Of a stretch of DNA of 64,000 nt, positions 36,250-43,251 are shown piece after piece. Both the position numbers and the translations under genes were made by a program. The notes under the pieces are model-generated. The model was not told the DNA's origin, made no database searches, and was given only the letters and a program-made list of their open reading frames with translations. This stretch comes from Lampropedia puyangensis (GTDB taxonomy: Bacteria; Pseudomonadota; Gammaproteobacteria; Burkholderiales; Burkholderiaceae_C): positions 1 through 64,000 of the forward strand of contig NZ_STFG01000005.1 of the NCBI RefSeq assembly GCF_004833285.1. The letters run 5' to 3'. The first letter of the stretch is position 1. Each line of letters starts with the position of its first letter.

Positions 36250-38385
36250 ATGATCTCACTCAATCAACAAAACAACAATTTGTTAACCATGGGGCAGCCA
36301 TATGAGCGTGTCGTGAAAATGGCTTTCATCGCGATTGCGCTGGTGTGCATAGCGGTGTATTGTCATGGTTTGGGAAATGGTTTGGTGTTTGATGATCGGC
36401 GCTTATCCGATGGAACTGTGATGGATGCGTATGGGGGCCTCTGGCCTTTTAAGCAGCGCTTGTTGTCTTATGGAAGCTTTGTTTGGATTGCCCACATTTT
36501 TGGGGAAGACAATTTTCTCGCACAGCGAATTTTCAATTTGATGCTGCATGTGGCAACAGCCATTGTTGTTGGACTCTTGTCACAGGCATTGCTTAATCAA
36601 TGGCTGAAAGAGGCGGCATTGCGAGCCCCGCAGAGCGAGCTCGATGCAGTGCTTGATAAACGTCTGTCAGTCCAAGAATTGAGCACTCGTGCTCGCGTCG
36701 CTTGGGTGGTTGCCGTTGGTTGGTTTGCGCTCAACCCTGTGGCGGTCTATGCAGCTGGCTATTTGATTCAGCGCTCTATTGTGATGGCCACCATGTTTAC
36801 TGCTTTGGCCTGCTGGGCATGGGTGTATGCATTGCAGCAGCAGCAATCAGGCCGCTCGCGTGGCTGGGGCTGGATGATCTTGGCCCTAGTGTCTGCTCTT
36901 ATGGCATTTTTGTCTAAGGAACATGCTGTTTTAGTGCCAGCGTTGGCTGTGCCTCTGTATGTTTATGTAAAACGGCCCTCTGCGAAGTCATTGCTATTGG
37001 TGCTGGTAGGGGCTGTCGTTGCTGTTGCGTTGCTCTCTGCTGTGCTCTGGAGTCGTTTTGGCCAAATCTTGGGAGCCGCTGCGTTTGATGAGACGTCTGG
37101 CGCATATGTGCGTGAGCTTGCTGCACTCCAAACGGATGGCGCTGCGGGCCCATTTGTGCTGAGCATTTTTAACCAAGCTAAACTGTTTTTCTTTTATTTA
37201 GGTTATTGGCTGGTTCCTGACGTTACCTCTATGTCGATTGACATGCGTCCAGAGTTTCCTCTAAGTTGGTCGAAGCCTATAACGCTATGCTGGATGCTTG
37301 CATTCATTGCGTTTGTTCTCGCAAGCATTTGGGCACTGCTAAAGCGACGTGATGGTTGGAGCTTATTCGGGCTGTGTGTTTTGTGCGCCACGGTTCTTTT
37401 TGGTACGGAATTCGCTACAACCTGGATTCAAGATCCATTTGTTTTGTATCGCAGTTATTTGTGGGCTATTTTTCTTCCTCCAGGCATGGCCATGCTCTGG
37501 ACCGTATTGCCACGTAAAGCCATTTTGTTGCTAGGTGGTGGGATTTTGTTTGCGATGGCAGCATTGAGCTACCACCGTCTGACGTCCTTCAAAAGTGAAT
37601 ACACCGTTTGGGATGATGCCGCAGATAAAATTGATCAATCTGCGTCTGCGCAGGCATTTGGTCGCTGGCGTCCCTTCATGAATCGTGGCGCTTATTACCT
37701 TGAGCAAGGCGAAGGTAATGCGCAATTGGCGTTGGATGATTTTGATCATGCGGTGCGACTTGGGGAGCCTTTAGGCAGTGCCTTGTTCAGCCGAGGGATG
37801 GCTTTGCAATTACTGGGTAAGTATCCTGAGTCCGTTCAAGCGTTCCACCAAGCTGAACAAAAAGGTTTTCAAGATACTTCCTTGTATTACCAAGCAGCAG
37901 TATCGCTGCGAAGTATGAATGCAGCTCAGAACGCGGTGGCGGCGATTGAGCAAGGGCTCAATCGCAACCCCGATGCAGTGATGAAGGAGCATTTGATTCT
38001 TTTGCGCGCGGAGATTTACAGCCAAGCCGGTGCGCATGCGCAAGCAGCGAAGGAATATGCTGATTTGCTTCAATTGGTGCCGGAAAGTGGAAAATATCTG
38101 GTCGGCCTTGGTATGGCATGGATGGCGCAGGGCAATAAAGATAAGGCGCTGGAGCAATTCAATCGGGCAATTTCACTTAGAGATGACTCTGCAGCGTATT
38201 TTGCGCGCGGCTTGTTGCAAATGCGCATGGGTGATGGGCCCGTAGCTGCATTGGCAGATGTTGAAAAAGCTGTGGCACTTGCCCCTCAAAATCAACTCTA
38301 TCGGCAGGCTCTTGCTAGCCTACGCAACCAAACCTCTACGACGGTTGTGCCTCAGTTGGGGCCGTTGCGGCAACTTGAGCGTTAA
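36250..38385 (+). CDS. Multi-pass membrane protein with C-terminal TPR repeats (TMTC-like)
   Basis: A 711-aa protein. The N-terminal half has about eleven membrane segments, with LGNGLVFDDRRLSDG (about residues 42-56) in the first outer loop, where GT-C glycosyltransferases carry a catalytic acidic pair. The C-terminal 240 residues are TPR repeats (MNRGAYYLEQGEGNAQLALD, ALFSRGMALQLLGKYPESVQ, YLVGLGMAWMAQGNKDKALE, AYFARGLLQMRMGDGPVAAL). This architecture matches TMTC-like or O-mannosyltransferase-like proteins; the acceptor is unknown. ATG 36250 or ATG 36292 may be the start. Confidence 0.8.
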   Translation: MISLNQQNNNLLTMGQPYERVVKMAFIAIALVCIAVYCHGLGNGLVFDDRRLSDGTVMDAYGGLWPFKQRLLSYGSFVWIAHIFGEDNFLAQRIFNLMLHVATAIVVGLLSQALLNQWLKEAALRAPQSELDAVLDKRLSVQELSTRARVAWVVAVGWFALNPVAVYAAGYLIQRSIVMATMFTALACWAWVYALQQQQSGRSRGWGWMILALVSALMAFLSKEHAVLVPALAVPLYVYVKRPSAKSLLLVLVGAVVAVALLSAVLWSRFGQILGAAAFDETSGAYVRELAALQTDGAAGPFVLSIFNQAKLFFFYLGYWLVPDVTSMSIDMRPEFPLSWSKPITLCWMLAFIAFVLASIWALLKRRDGWSLFGLCVLCATVLFGTEFATTWIQDPFVLYRSYLWAIFLPPGMAMLWTVLPRKAILLLGGGILFAMAALSYHRLTSFKSEYTVWDDAADKIDQSASAQAFGRWRPFMNRGAYYLEQGEGNAQLALDDFDHAVRLGEPLGSALFSRGMALQLLGKYPESVQAFHQAEQKGFQDTSLYYQAAVSLRSMNAAQNAVAAIEQGLNRNPDAVMKEHLILLRAEIYSQAGAHAQAAKEYADLLQLVPESGKYLVGLGMAWMAQGNKDKALEQFNRAISLRDDSAAYFARGLLQMRMGDGPVAALADVEKAVALAPQNQLYRQALASLRNQTSTTVVPQLGPLRQLER

Positions 38386-38439
38386 CCTCACATCGCTCTG
38401 TGAAGGTAACGACTTTGACATGGCTCTAAGGCAACGCTA

Positions 38440-40473
38440 ATGCGGACTTTTGTCACGGAACCTCTGGACGGTCAAGCTTCCCCCAGTGCAGATGGGCCCT
38501 CTTCATCAGATGTCGGAGGGGACGGTTTGCGCAGGGCGGATAACCAGTTTCGAATCTTGCATATCGGCAAGTTTTATCCTCCTGCGCGCGGCGGGATCGA
38601 AACTTATCTCGCAGACTTGATGCAGCAGCAGCGTTCGCATGGTATGGATGCCCGGGCACTGGTGCACGGCCAACCACTGGCCGATGATCCATCTTGGATT
38701 GAGCGTTTGCCCGTCCATATTCGACTGATTTTTACACCTATTTCTCTTGGCTTTCCTTGGGCTATCAGACGCCAGCTTAAAAGTTTTCAACCTGATGTTT
38801 TGCATCTGCACATGCCTAACGTGGCTGTGTTTTGGTTGCTTTCTTTGCGGCGTGCAAGGCGTATCCCATGGGTCATTCACTGGCACTCAGACGTAACGTT
38901 CAGTGCAGGGCAAAAAGCATTGTCATTGGCCTACCGCTTGTATCAGCCGTTTGAACGTTCTGTTCTGGCTCAGGCTCGCTATGTGATCGCAACTTCTCCT
39001 CCTTATTTGCAGGCAAGCGAAACACTGAAAGATTGGCATGACAAATGTGTCGCAATTCCTTTGGGATTGCAGTTGCAAGACACCAGTCAGGCACAGTGCA
39101 TGTGTAAAGGGGGGCGTGACCAGCAAGACCTGTGCGATGAGAGCGTAATTACAAAGGCGCAATGGGTAGAGGGTAAGTTACGCGTGCTCTCTATTGGACG
39201 TTTGACTTATTACAAGGGTTTTGAAATCTTAGTGCAGGCTGTGAGCGCCATGCCAAATGTGCAATTGCAGATTGTTGGCGATGGTGATTTACGTTCTGAA
39301 TTGCAAGAGCTTATTGCAGCGTTGCGCGCCCAAGGTTTGCCTGCGGATGTACAGTTGCTCGGGGGCGTTAGTGAGGATACTAAACACAGTTTGCTTGCTA
39401 CATGCGATGTTTTTGCCTTGGCTTCTCGTGAAAGAACTGAGGCCTTTGGCTTGGCGTTAGTAGAAGCAATGCAATTTGCACGCCCCTGTGTGGTTACTGA
39501 TTTGCAAGGTTCAGGGATGCCGTGGCTGATTCGACAATCTGGCGCAGGTTTATGTGTGCCGATGGAGGATGTTTCTGCTTGGCGGCGTGCCTTTTCTACG
39601 CTTGCCTCTGATCCGGGATTGCGACAGTGTTTTGGCAATGCGGGGCGCCTGGCTGCACACGAGCTATTCTCAATAGGGGCCAATAGTTCGCATGTCAAAT
39701 CGCTATACGCATCGCTGGTGCCGGAGCACCAATCCACTCACAGAGGTACGGTAATGGTTATGTCGCTTCAAAAAGCCATTTCCGTATCTCAGTTACAAAC
39801 ATGGCATACATGGCTAAAGCACAGTCATGACGGAGATATGGTCCTGATTGAAGAGGCGCAAGCCTTCGATGGAGGGGAGGCAGGACTTGCTGATTGGCTC
39901 CGTGCCAATGGTGTGGTTGTGATTCATGCGCCACGCGACTTTTCTACATTAAGTGCTACGCAAACAGCCATGCGCTGGGCTTTGCGACAGGGTTATAAAC
40001 AACTACTCTTTGTTCCAGCGCAAATGGCTCTCATGCCTGACGTTTGGTCATCGCTGAGAGCCTCCATGGGAGGCTTGCTTGAGCAAGCAGAAGCCAATGA
40101 TGTGGATATTGTGCAAGTCGTTGCAGTAGCCCCTTCTACCAAATTGTCGAAAGGTTGGGTAGAACGTTGGTTAAGCTTTCTTATGAAAACTGACGTTTCG
40201 CTCGACAGCGGGCAGAGTCTCTATGTGTTTAAACGTGCTGCGCTGGAGAAGTCCTATCAAAAACGTTTGTCGATTCTGGATCAGCCAGAAATAGGATTGC
40301 GCCTGCTTGCGATACAAGCGCAGATCAAGATAGAGGTCATTCCTTTAGAAATACAGCTTGCTACGCCCAAAAAAACACGTTGGCGAGAGCTTGGTCGTTC
40401 TGCCCGTTTGTGTGTAGTTGGCACTTTGATGTATTTTGCAAAACGCACAAGCTGTAATAGCAATCAGCATTAA
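38440..40473 (+). CDS. GT4 glycosyltransferase fused to a degenerate GT2 domain
   Basis: A 677-aa protein. Residues 35-425 are a GT4 (GT-B) glycosyltransferase: ILHIGKFYPPARGGIETYL, VIHWHSDV, LRVLSIGRLTYYKGFEILV, LQIVGDGDLRSELQEL, and the donor region RERTEAFGLALVEAMQFARP. Residues about 440-660 follow the layout of DPM1-like GT2 enzymes (VVVIHAP, MRWALRQGYKQLLFVPAQMA, VDIVQVVAVAPS, SGQSLYVFKRAALE, LRLLAIQAQIKIEVIPLEI). The DxD-containing stretch there reads PAQMAL, so this domain is probably inactive. It follows the TPR protein by 54 bases and likely acts in the same glycan pathway. Confidence 0.85.
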   Translation: MRTFVTEPLDGQASPSADGPSSSDVGGDGLRRADNQFRILHIGKFYPPARGGIETYLADLMQQQRSHGMDARALVHGQPLADDPSWIERLPVHIRLIFTPISLGFPWAIRRQLKSFQPDVLHLHMPNVAVFWLLSLRRARRIPWVIHWHSDVTFSAGQKALSLAYRLYQPFERSVLAQARYVIATSPPYLQASETLKDWHDKCVAIPLGLQLQDTSQAQCMCKGGRDQQDLCDESVITKAQWVEGKLRVLSIGRLTYYKGFEILVQAVSAMPNVQLQIVGDGDLRSELQELIAALRAQGLPADVQLLGGVSEDTKHSLLATCDVFALASRERTEAFGLALVEAMQFARPCVVTDLQGSGMPWLIRQSGAGLCVPMEDVSAWRRAFSTLASDPGLRQCFGNAGRLAAHELFSIGANSSHVKSLYASLVPEHQSTHRGTVMVMSLQKAISVSQLQTWHTWLKHSHDGDMVLIEEAQAFDGGEAGLADWLRANGVVVIHAPRDFSTLSATQTAMRWALRQGYKQLLFVPAQMALMPDVWSSLRASMGGLLEQAEANDVDIVQVVAVAPSTKLSKGWVERWLSFLMKTDVSLDSGQSLYVFKRAALEKSYQKRLSILDQPEIGLRLLAIQAQIKIEVIPLEIQLATPKKTRWRELGRSARLCVVGTLMYFAKRTSCNSNQH

Positions 40474-40498
40474 ATGGCGCATCAAAAGCGCTGCATAT

Positions 40499-40550
40499 TG
40501 GCCTGCCAGGAGGGACTCGAACCCCCGACCTGCTGCTTAGAAGGCAGCTG
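40499..40550 (-). pseudogene. 3' part of disrupted tRNA-Arg(TCT), with left att core
   Basis: On the minus strand this is the 3' part of a tRNA: the last base of the D stem, the 5' anticodon stem GCTGC, loop CTTCTAA, 3' stem GCAGC, variable loop, T arm with TTCGAGT, acceptor strand CTGGCAG, discriminator G and CCA (CCA at 40499-40501). The D arm and 5' acceptor strand are missing; beyond 40550 the sequence becomes AT-rich island DNA. The missing 25 bases are found 2.7 kb away at 43266-43290. Confidence 0.9.
40537..40550 (+). repeat. Left core repeat (attL core)
   Basis: TTAGAAGGCAGCTG, identical to 43252-43265. It covers the last D-stem base, the linker, the 5' anticodon stem and the anticodon loop of the split tRNA gene. 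Tyrosine recombinases of phages and islands commonly use this part of tRNA genes. Confidence 0.85.
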
Positions 40551-40601
40551 TTCAATAGAAAAAATATATTAAAATCAATGACTTACGATAGCAAAAAATC
40601 T

Positions 40602-40715
40602 ATTTGGGAAAAATTTGGGAAAAATTTTGGAAAAAATAAGAGTTTCTTCACTAAAAGCTTTAAAAATCTTAAATAGGGTTTTTGTAAGCTATTGATTTTA
40701 CTTATATATTTTCTT
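40602..40715 (+). repeat. Left arm repeat (TTTGGGAAA iterations and shared tail)
   Basis: Bases 40602-40622 are identical to 43112-43132 (two units of ATTTGGGAAA-type sequence), and a third weaker unit TTTTGGAAAAA follows here. At 40679-40700 a 22-base block (TTTTTGTAAGCTATTGATTT and two more bases) matches 43192-43213 at 20 positions. The two copies are in the same orientation and equally spaced, as arm-type integrase sites on both sides of an attP core would be. Confidence 0.7.
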
Positions 40716-40747
40716 GTTTCTAATGTTTGGAGTGGGGCTTTGAGATG

Positions 40748-40774
40748 GAACAGCTGCCTCAAAGGTAGCTGTTC
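40748..40774. repeat. 12-bp hairpin with an att-core-like arm
   Basis: GAACAGCTGCCT (40748-40759) pairs with AGGTAGCTGTTC (40763-40774), with one G-T pair and loop CAA. The first arm equals the 12 bases found at the left tRNA junction read on the minus strand. It lies 50 bases beyond the stop of the cold-shock gene but has no T run, so it may be a weak terminator, a processing signal or a recombinase site. Confidence 0.6.
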
Positions 40775-40823
40775 TATTTATGAAATTTTTTTTTGGTTTA
40801 TATTCCGTAATTTTTCTCTAAAA

Positions 40824-41027
40824 TCAACCAATTTTGATTATTTTTCTTGCTGATGGGCATCGTCCGGTTGAACTTTCATTTAAGGAGAACTGAACTTTAG
40901 CGCCCTCGTATATTTCGGCTTCATTTTCCAAGTCTTTGTAAAAAAAGAAAACGTCTTTTCCTTTTTCTCGTCTGATAAAACCATAGCCTTTGAATGGAAA
41001 AAAGCATTTAATAGTTCCAGTTTCCAT
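40824..41027 (-). CDS. Cold-shock-domain protein in retron operon
   Basis: A 67-aa single cold-shock domain that should bind single-stranded RNA or DNA. It starts METGTIKCFFPFKGYGFIRR, with RNP1-like KGYGFI (residues 13-18) and RNP2-like DVFFFYKD (25-32), and ends with a basic strand ARKIIKIG. It begins 8 bases after the RT stop with GAGAGA upstream, so it is co-translated with the RT. Its AT-rich composition matches the island, not chromosomal csp genes. It may bind the retron RNA or msDNA; this is inference. Confidence 0.85.
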   Translation of the reverse strand: METGTIKCFFPFKGYGFIRREKGKDVFFFYKDLENEAEIYEGAKVQFSLNESSTGRCPSARKIIKIG

Positions 41028-41035
41028 GTTATCTC

Positions 41036-42205
41036 TCAGATCGGTTCGTTGTAAAGAAGTTCATCTTTCATGCCTAATGGTTTGCATGATTTAAGATTCC
41101 CTTTTATTTGGTTTGCCAGTGATTTGTTGTTTCTAGTTAAAATATTTAATTTGTATAAGAGCTTGTGATATTTTTTGAAATAGACATATTTTTTTCTATA
41201 ATTTGGTTTTGATTTTAGTAAATAGTTTGCCTGTTTCCGAATACTGACTTCTTTACTTTTATCGAATAGTGGCAGGATGCCTCTTAAAATATATCTATAT
41301 CTTTCGGACTCTTTATGTTTTAGATATGAAAGTTTTGCAACTTTTCCTGAAATGCTATTGTGTATCTCATGATACTCTGCACTAAAGCGATCTTTTTTTG
41401 CCATTGTTTGACATTTATGCATTTCTGCTCTTATTAATTTTCTATCGTATGTATGCGCTTTGGGGGTTCCTCTGTTTAGCCATAGGCCAGTCACTTCCAT
41501 GAGTATTTCAGGATTCGATCTTGATGTTATTTTTTGTTTTTTATTGTTGAGCTTTAAATCTGATTTGCTGATTGTTTCTTTTGTTTTTTTGATTATTTTT
41601 GTTATTTCTTCTTTGCTTATTAAATGTTTGGAAGAAATATTTATATCATCCAGTAGGCGTGTGTATGTATATTTTTTACTGGATAGCCAAGATACTAGTG
41701 AGTATTCTGTATTATTCAGAATCAAATTTGCAATGTGTGAGCTGCTGCAGCCGCCTTGTGGAACCGAATTGTTTAAACAACAAAGTTCTGCTAATAATTT
41801 AGATACATCTTTGGGGAAGTGACAGAAAAATTGAAAAATCTCTTCTACTTTATCAATTGAAATTGATGGATAGAAATTTTTAATATCTAATGCAATTACA
41901 ACCTCTGCTGAGGAGTGACAATTTGCATTTTTAACATAATCTTTTTCTGGCAATCCACCGTGCAAATACGATGGATAAACAACATTTTCAAAAATGTGTT
42001 TGTTAATTCTCTTTTGTATTATTTTTAAATGATTGCTTGGTATATTGATTTCACGAGTGCCGCCACTTTTTTTAACTATTTCATGAGCATGATAATGCTC
42101 CTCAATATTAGAGGCTGTTCTTTGGAGAATGCTTAGCTCAACTTGTAATGTCTTTGATAGAGCAGCCAAGGAGCCGATAGGGCGAGCATCGTAAAATGGG
42201 CGCAT
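41036..42205 (-). CDS. Retron-type reverse transcriptase with LLDD catalytic box
   Basis: A 389-aa reverse transcriptase. RT blocks in order: REINIPSNHLKIIQKRINK (RT1-2), the retron hallmark NAxxH as NANCH (93-97), motif A VVIALDIKNFYPSI with Asp107, SVPQGGCSSSHIANLIL (147-163, motif B), catalytic box YTRLLDDINIS with Asp186 and Asp187 (the usual YADD is LLDD), motif D LNNKKQKI and the retron VTG motif (238-240, EVTGLWLNRGTP). The C-terminal 130 residues are very basic and probably bind RNA. No maturase or endonuclease domain follows, so it is not a group II intron protein. It sits between the small basic protein and the cold-shock gene. Confidence 0.9.
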   Translation of the reverse strand: MRPFYDARPIGSLAALSKTLQVELSILQRTASNIEEHYHAHEIVKKSGGTREINIPSNHLKIIQKRINKHIFENVVYPSYLHGGLPEKDYVKNANCHSSAEVVIALDIKNFYPSISIDKVEEIFQFFCHFPKDVSKLLAELCCLNNSVPQGGCSSSHIANLILNNTEYSLVSWLSSKKYTYTRLLDDINISSKHLISKEEITKIIKKTKETISKSDLKLNNKKQKITSRSNPEILMEVTGLWLNRGTPKAHTYDRKLIRAEMHKCQTMAKKDRFSAEYHEIHNSISGKVAKLSYLKHKESERYRYILRGILPLFDKSKEVSIRKQANYLLKSKPNYRKKYVYFKKYHKLLYKLNILTRNNKSLANQIKGNLKSCKPLGMKDELLYNEPI

Positions 42206-42264
42206 AAATGAAAAAGGTAAATGTCAACTTATATCGAGAAAATATTTTACTAATTCAACGATAA

Positions 42265-42423
42265 TCAGTTTTGAAAAAAATATTGACTGTTTAGAGAAAA
42301 TAATTTTTTCGAGCCAGCTATTAGCGCTGTTTTTAATCGGAAGTTGCTCTCGCTTCTTCTGATTTTTTTTGTGGTTCTCTTGCGAGATCCCGAATATGAT
42401 TTTTTTTGTGACTTTTTAGTCAT
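42265..42423 (-). CDS. Small basic protein at head of retron operon
   Basis: A 52-aa protein starting MTKKSQKKSYSGSRKRTTKK and ending LFSLNSQYFFQN. About one third of residues are Lys or Arg. I recognise no family. ATG 42423 has AGAGG six bases upstream, which supports translation; the longer frame to 42468 lacks such a site. It ends 59 bases before the RT and is read in the same direction. It could bind nucleic acid. A chance frame cannot be excluded. Confidence 0.6.
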   Translation of the reverse strand: MTKKSQKKSYSGSRKRTTKKIRRSESNFRLKTALIAGSKKLFSLNSQYFFQN

Positions 42424-42430
42424 CTTAACC

Positions 42431-42481
42431 TCTTTTCCGTTAAGCACACCGAGATTGATATGCAGCACAACGCGGAAAAGA
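42431..42481 (-). promoter_or_regulatory. 9-bp inverted repeat over the leader of the basic protein gene
   Basis: TCTTTTCCG (42431-42439) pairs perfectly with CGGAAAAGA (42473-42481), enclosing 33 bases that hold the direct repeat AGCACA twice. The arm next to the gene ends inside the AGAGG ribosome binding site of the 52-aa protein, so folding could limit translation. It could also be part of the retron RNA. Confidence 0.5.
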
Positions 42482-42490
42482 AGTGTTAGA

Positions 42491-42868
42491 GAATTAAAAA
42501 CTTATAGCTGACCCAGACATTTACTTTTTTAGCACAACAACCGACTCTATAAAAAGAGTTCTCAGGAGTCTTTGCCGCTCAATGGGATTAGAGGGGGGGG
42601 ACTGCCTGACCCGCCGGTACAGTTCTGTTAAACAGAACGTTTTCCAAAAAAGAAAACTCAGACTTCTCTAAAAAAAAATCAAAACAAAAATACAGCCCAG
42701 ACGAAGCATCTGGTATGAGACATACTTTAACGCAAAAAATACTTCCGCTAACTTTTCTGGAATAGATTTTTCACATTTATTGTTTATTTTTGTATCATGT
42801 GTAATTTTAGTGGTGTTTTTGAGTATTTTTATCGAAATACATCTGAAGATGTGCTAAGTTTTTTGCTC
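42491..42868 (-). ncRNA. Candidate retron msr-msd RNA
   Basis: A gene-free stretch upstream of the RT operon. Read on the minus strand, AAAAACTTA (42863-42855) can pair with TAAGTTTTT (42504-42496), and GAG/CTC just outside may extend this. The first arm ends TTA followed by GC, as at known branching guanosines (candidate G at 42854). Hairpins lie between: GTATTT/AAATAC (42840-42823), GTATG/CATAC (about 42725-42713), CCAGATG/CGTCTGG (42713-42697), GTTCTG/CAGAAC (42638-42622). A second TTAGC at 42751-42747 is an alternative start just before the tightest hairpins. At about 370 bases it is long for a retron RNA. Confidence 0.5.
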
Positions 42869-43003
42869 TATGGATCTAGCATCCCAAACTTTTCCTGAAT
42901 GGTACTTGTGATGCATTTTGAGAGGTAGCGATAGGTTTCTTATGAGTGAAATAAAACTTCCACGTGTAGCTTAAACCTCATAGGTACTTCTTTGCAGGCA
43001 ATA

Positions 43004-43028
43004 AAAAAGCACCCTTTGGGTGCTTTTT
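43004..43028 (-). terminator. Terminator after the island tRNA-Arg
   Basis: AAAAAGCACCC (43004-43014) and GGGTGCTTTTT (43018-43028) form a perfect 11-bp stem with loop TTT. It lies 5 bases beyond the tRNA 3' end on the minus strand and is followed by T there, so it separates the tRNA from the retron transcript. Confidence 0.88.
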
Positions 43029-43033
43029 GTTTA

Positions 43034-43110
43034 TGGTGCCCCGTGCTGGGTTCGAACCAGCGACATCTCGCTTAGAAGGCGAGTGCTCTATCCAACTGAG
43101 CTAACGGGAC
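43034..43110 (-). tRNA. tRNA-Arg(TCT), complete, carried by the island
   Basis: A 77-nt tRNA on the minus strand. Acceptor GTCCCGT with ACGGGGC, D arm GCTC/GAGC, anticodon stem CTCGC/GCGAG with loop CTTCTAA (anticodon TCT), T arm GCTGG-TTCGAAC-CCAGC, discriminator A and an encoded CCA. It reads the same AGA/AGG-type arginine codons as the split gene but differs in all stems, so it is not a duplicate of it. It lies 142 bases inside the right core repeat and can replace the destroyed tRNA. Confidence 0.95.
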
Positions 43111-43111
43111 A

Positions 43112-43225
43112 ATTTGGGAAAAATTTGGGAAAGATTAGATAAGAATAGGCAAGAAAAGGCCGGAAATAACGGTAGTTCTAAGGATGGCTTATTTTTGTAA
43201 GTTGTTGATTTTAAATATATTTTTT
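43112..43225 (+). repeat. Right arm repeat (TTTGGGAAA iterations and shared tail)
   Basis: The counterpart of 40602-40715. Bases 43112-43132 are identical to 40602-40622, and 43192-43213 matches 40679-40700 at 20 of 22 positions. The intervening part is diverged. It starts two bases beyond the 5' end of the island tRNA. Confidence 0.7.
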
Positions 43226-43251
43226 TAGATTTTGCACCAAATCATTTGAAA

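Noticed and set aside
41036-42205. An Abi or DRT-type defence RT, or a diversity-generating retroelement
   Set aside because: The NAxxH and VTG motifs fit retrons. No template/variable repeat pair and no nitrilase or large Abi C-terminal domain is seen.
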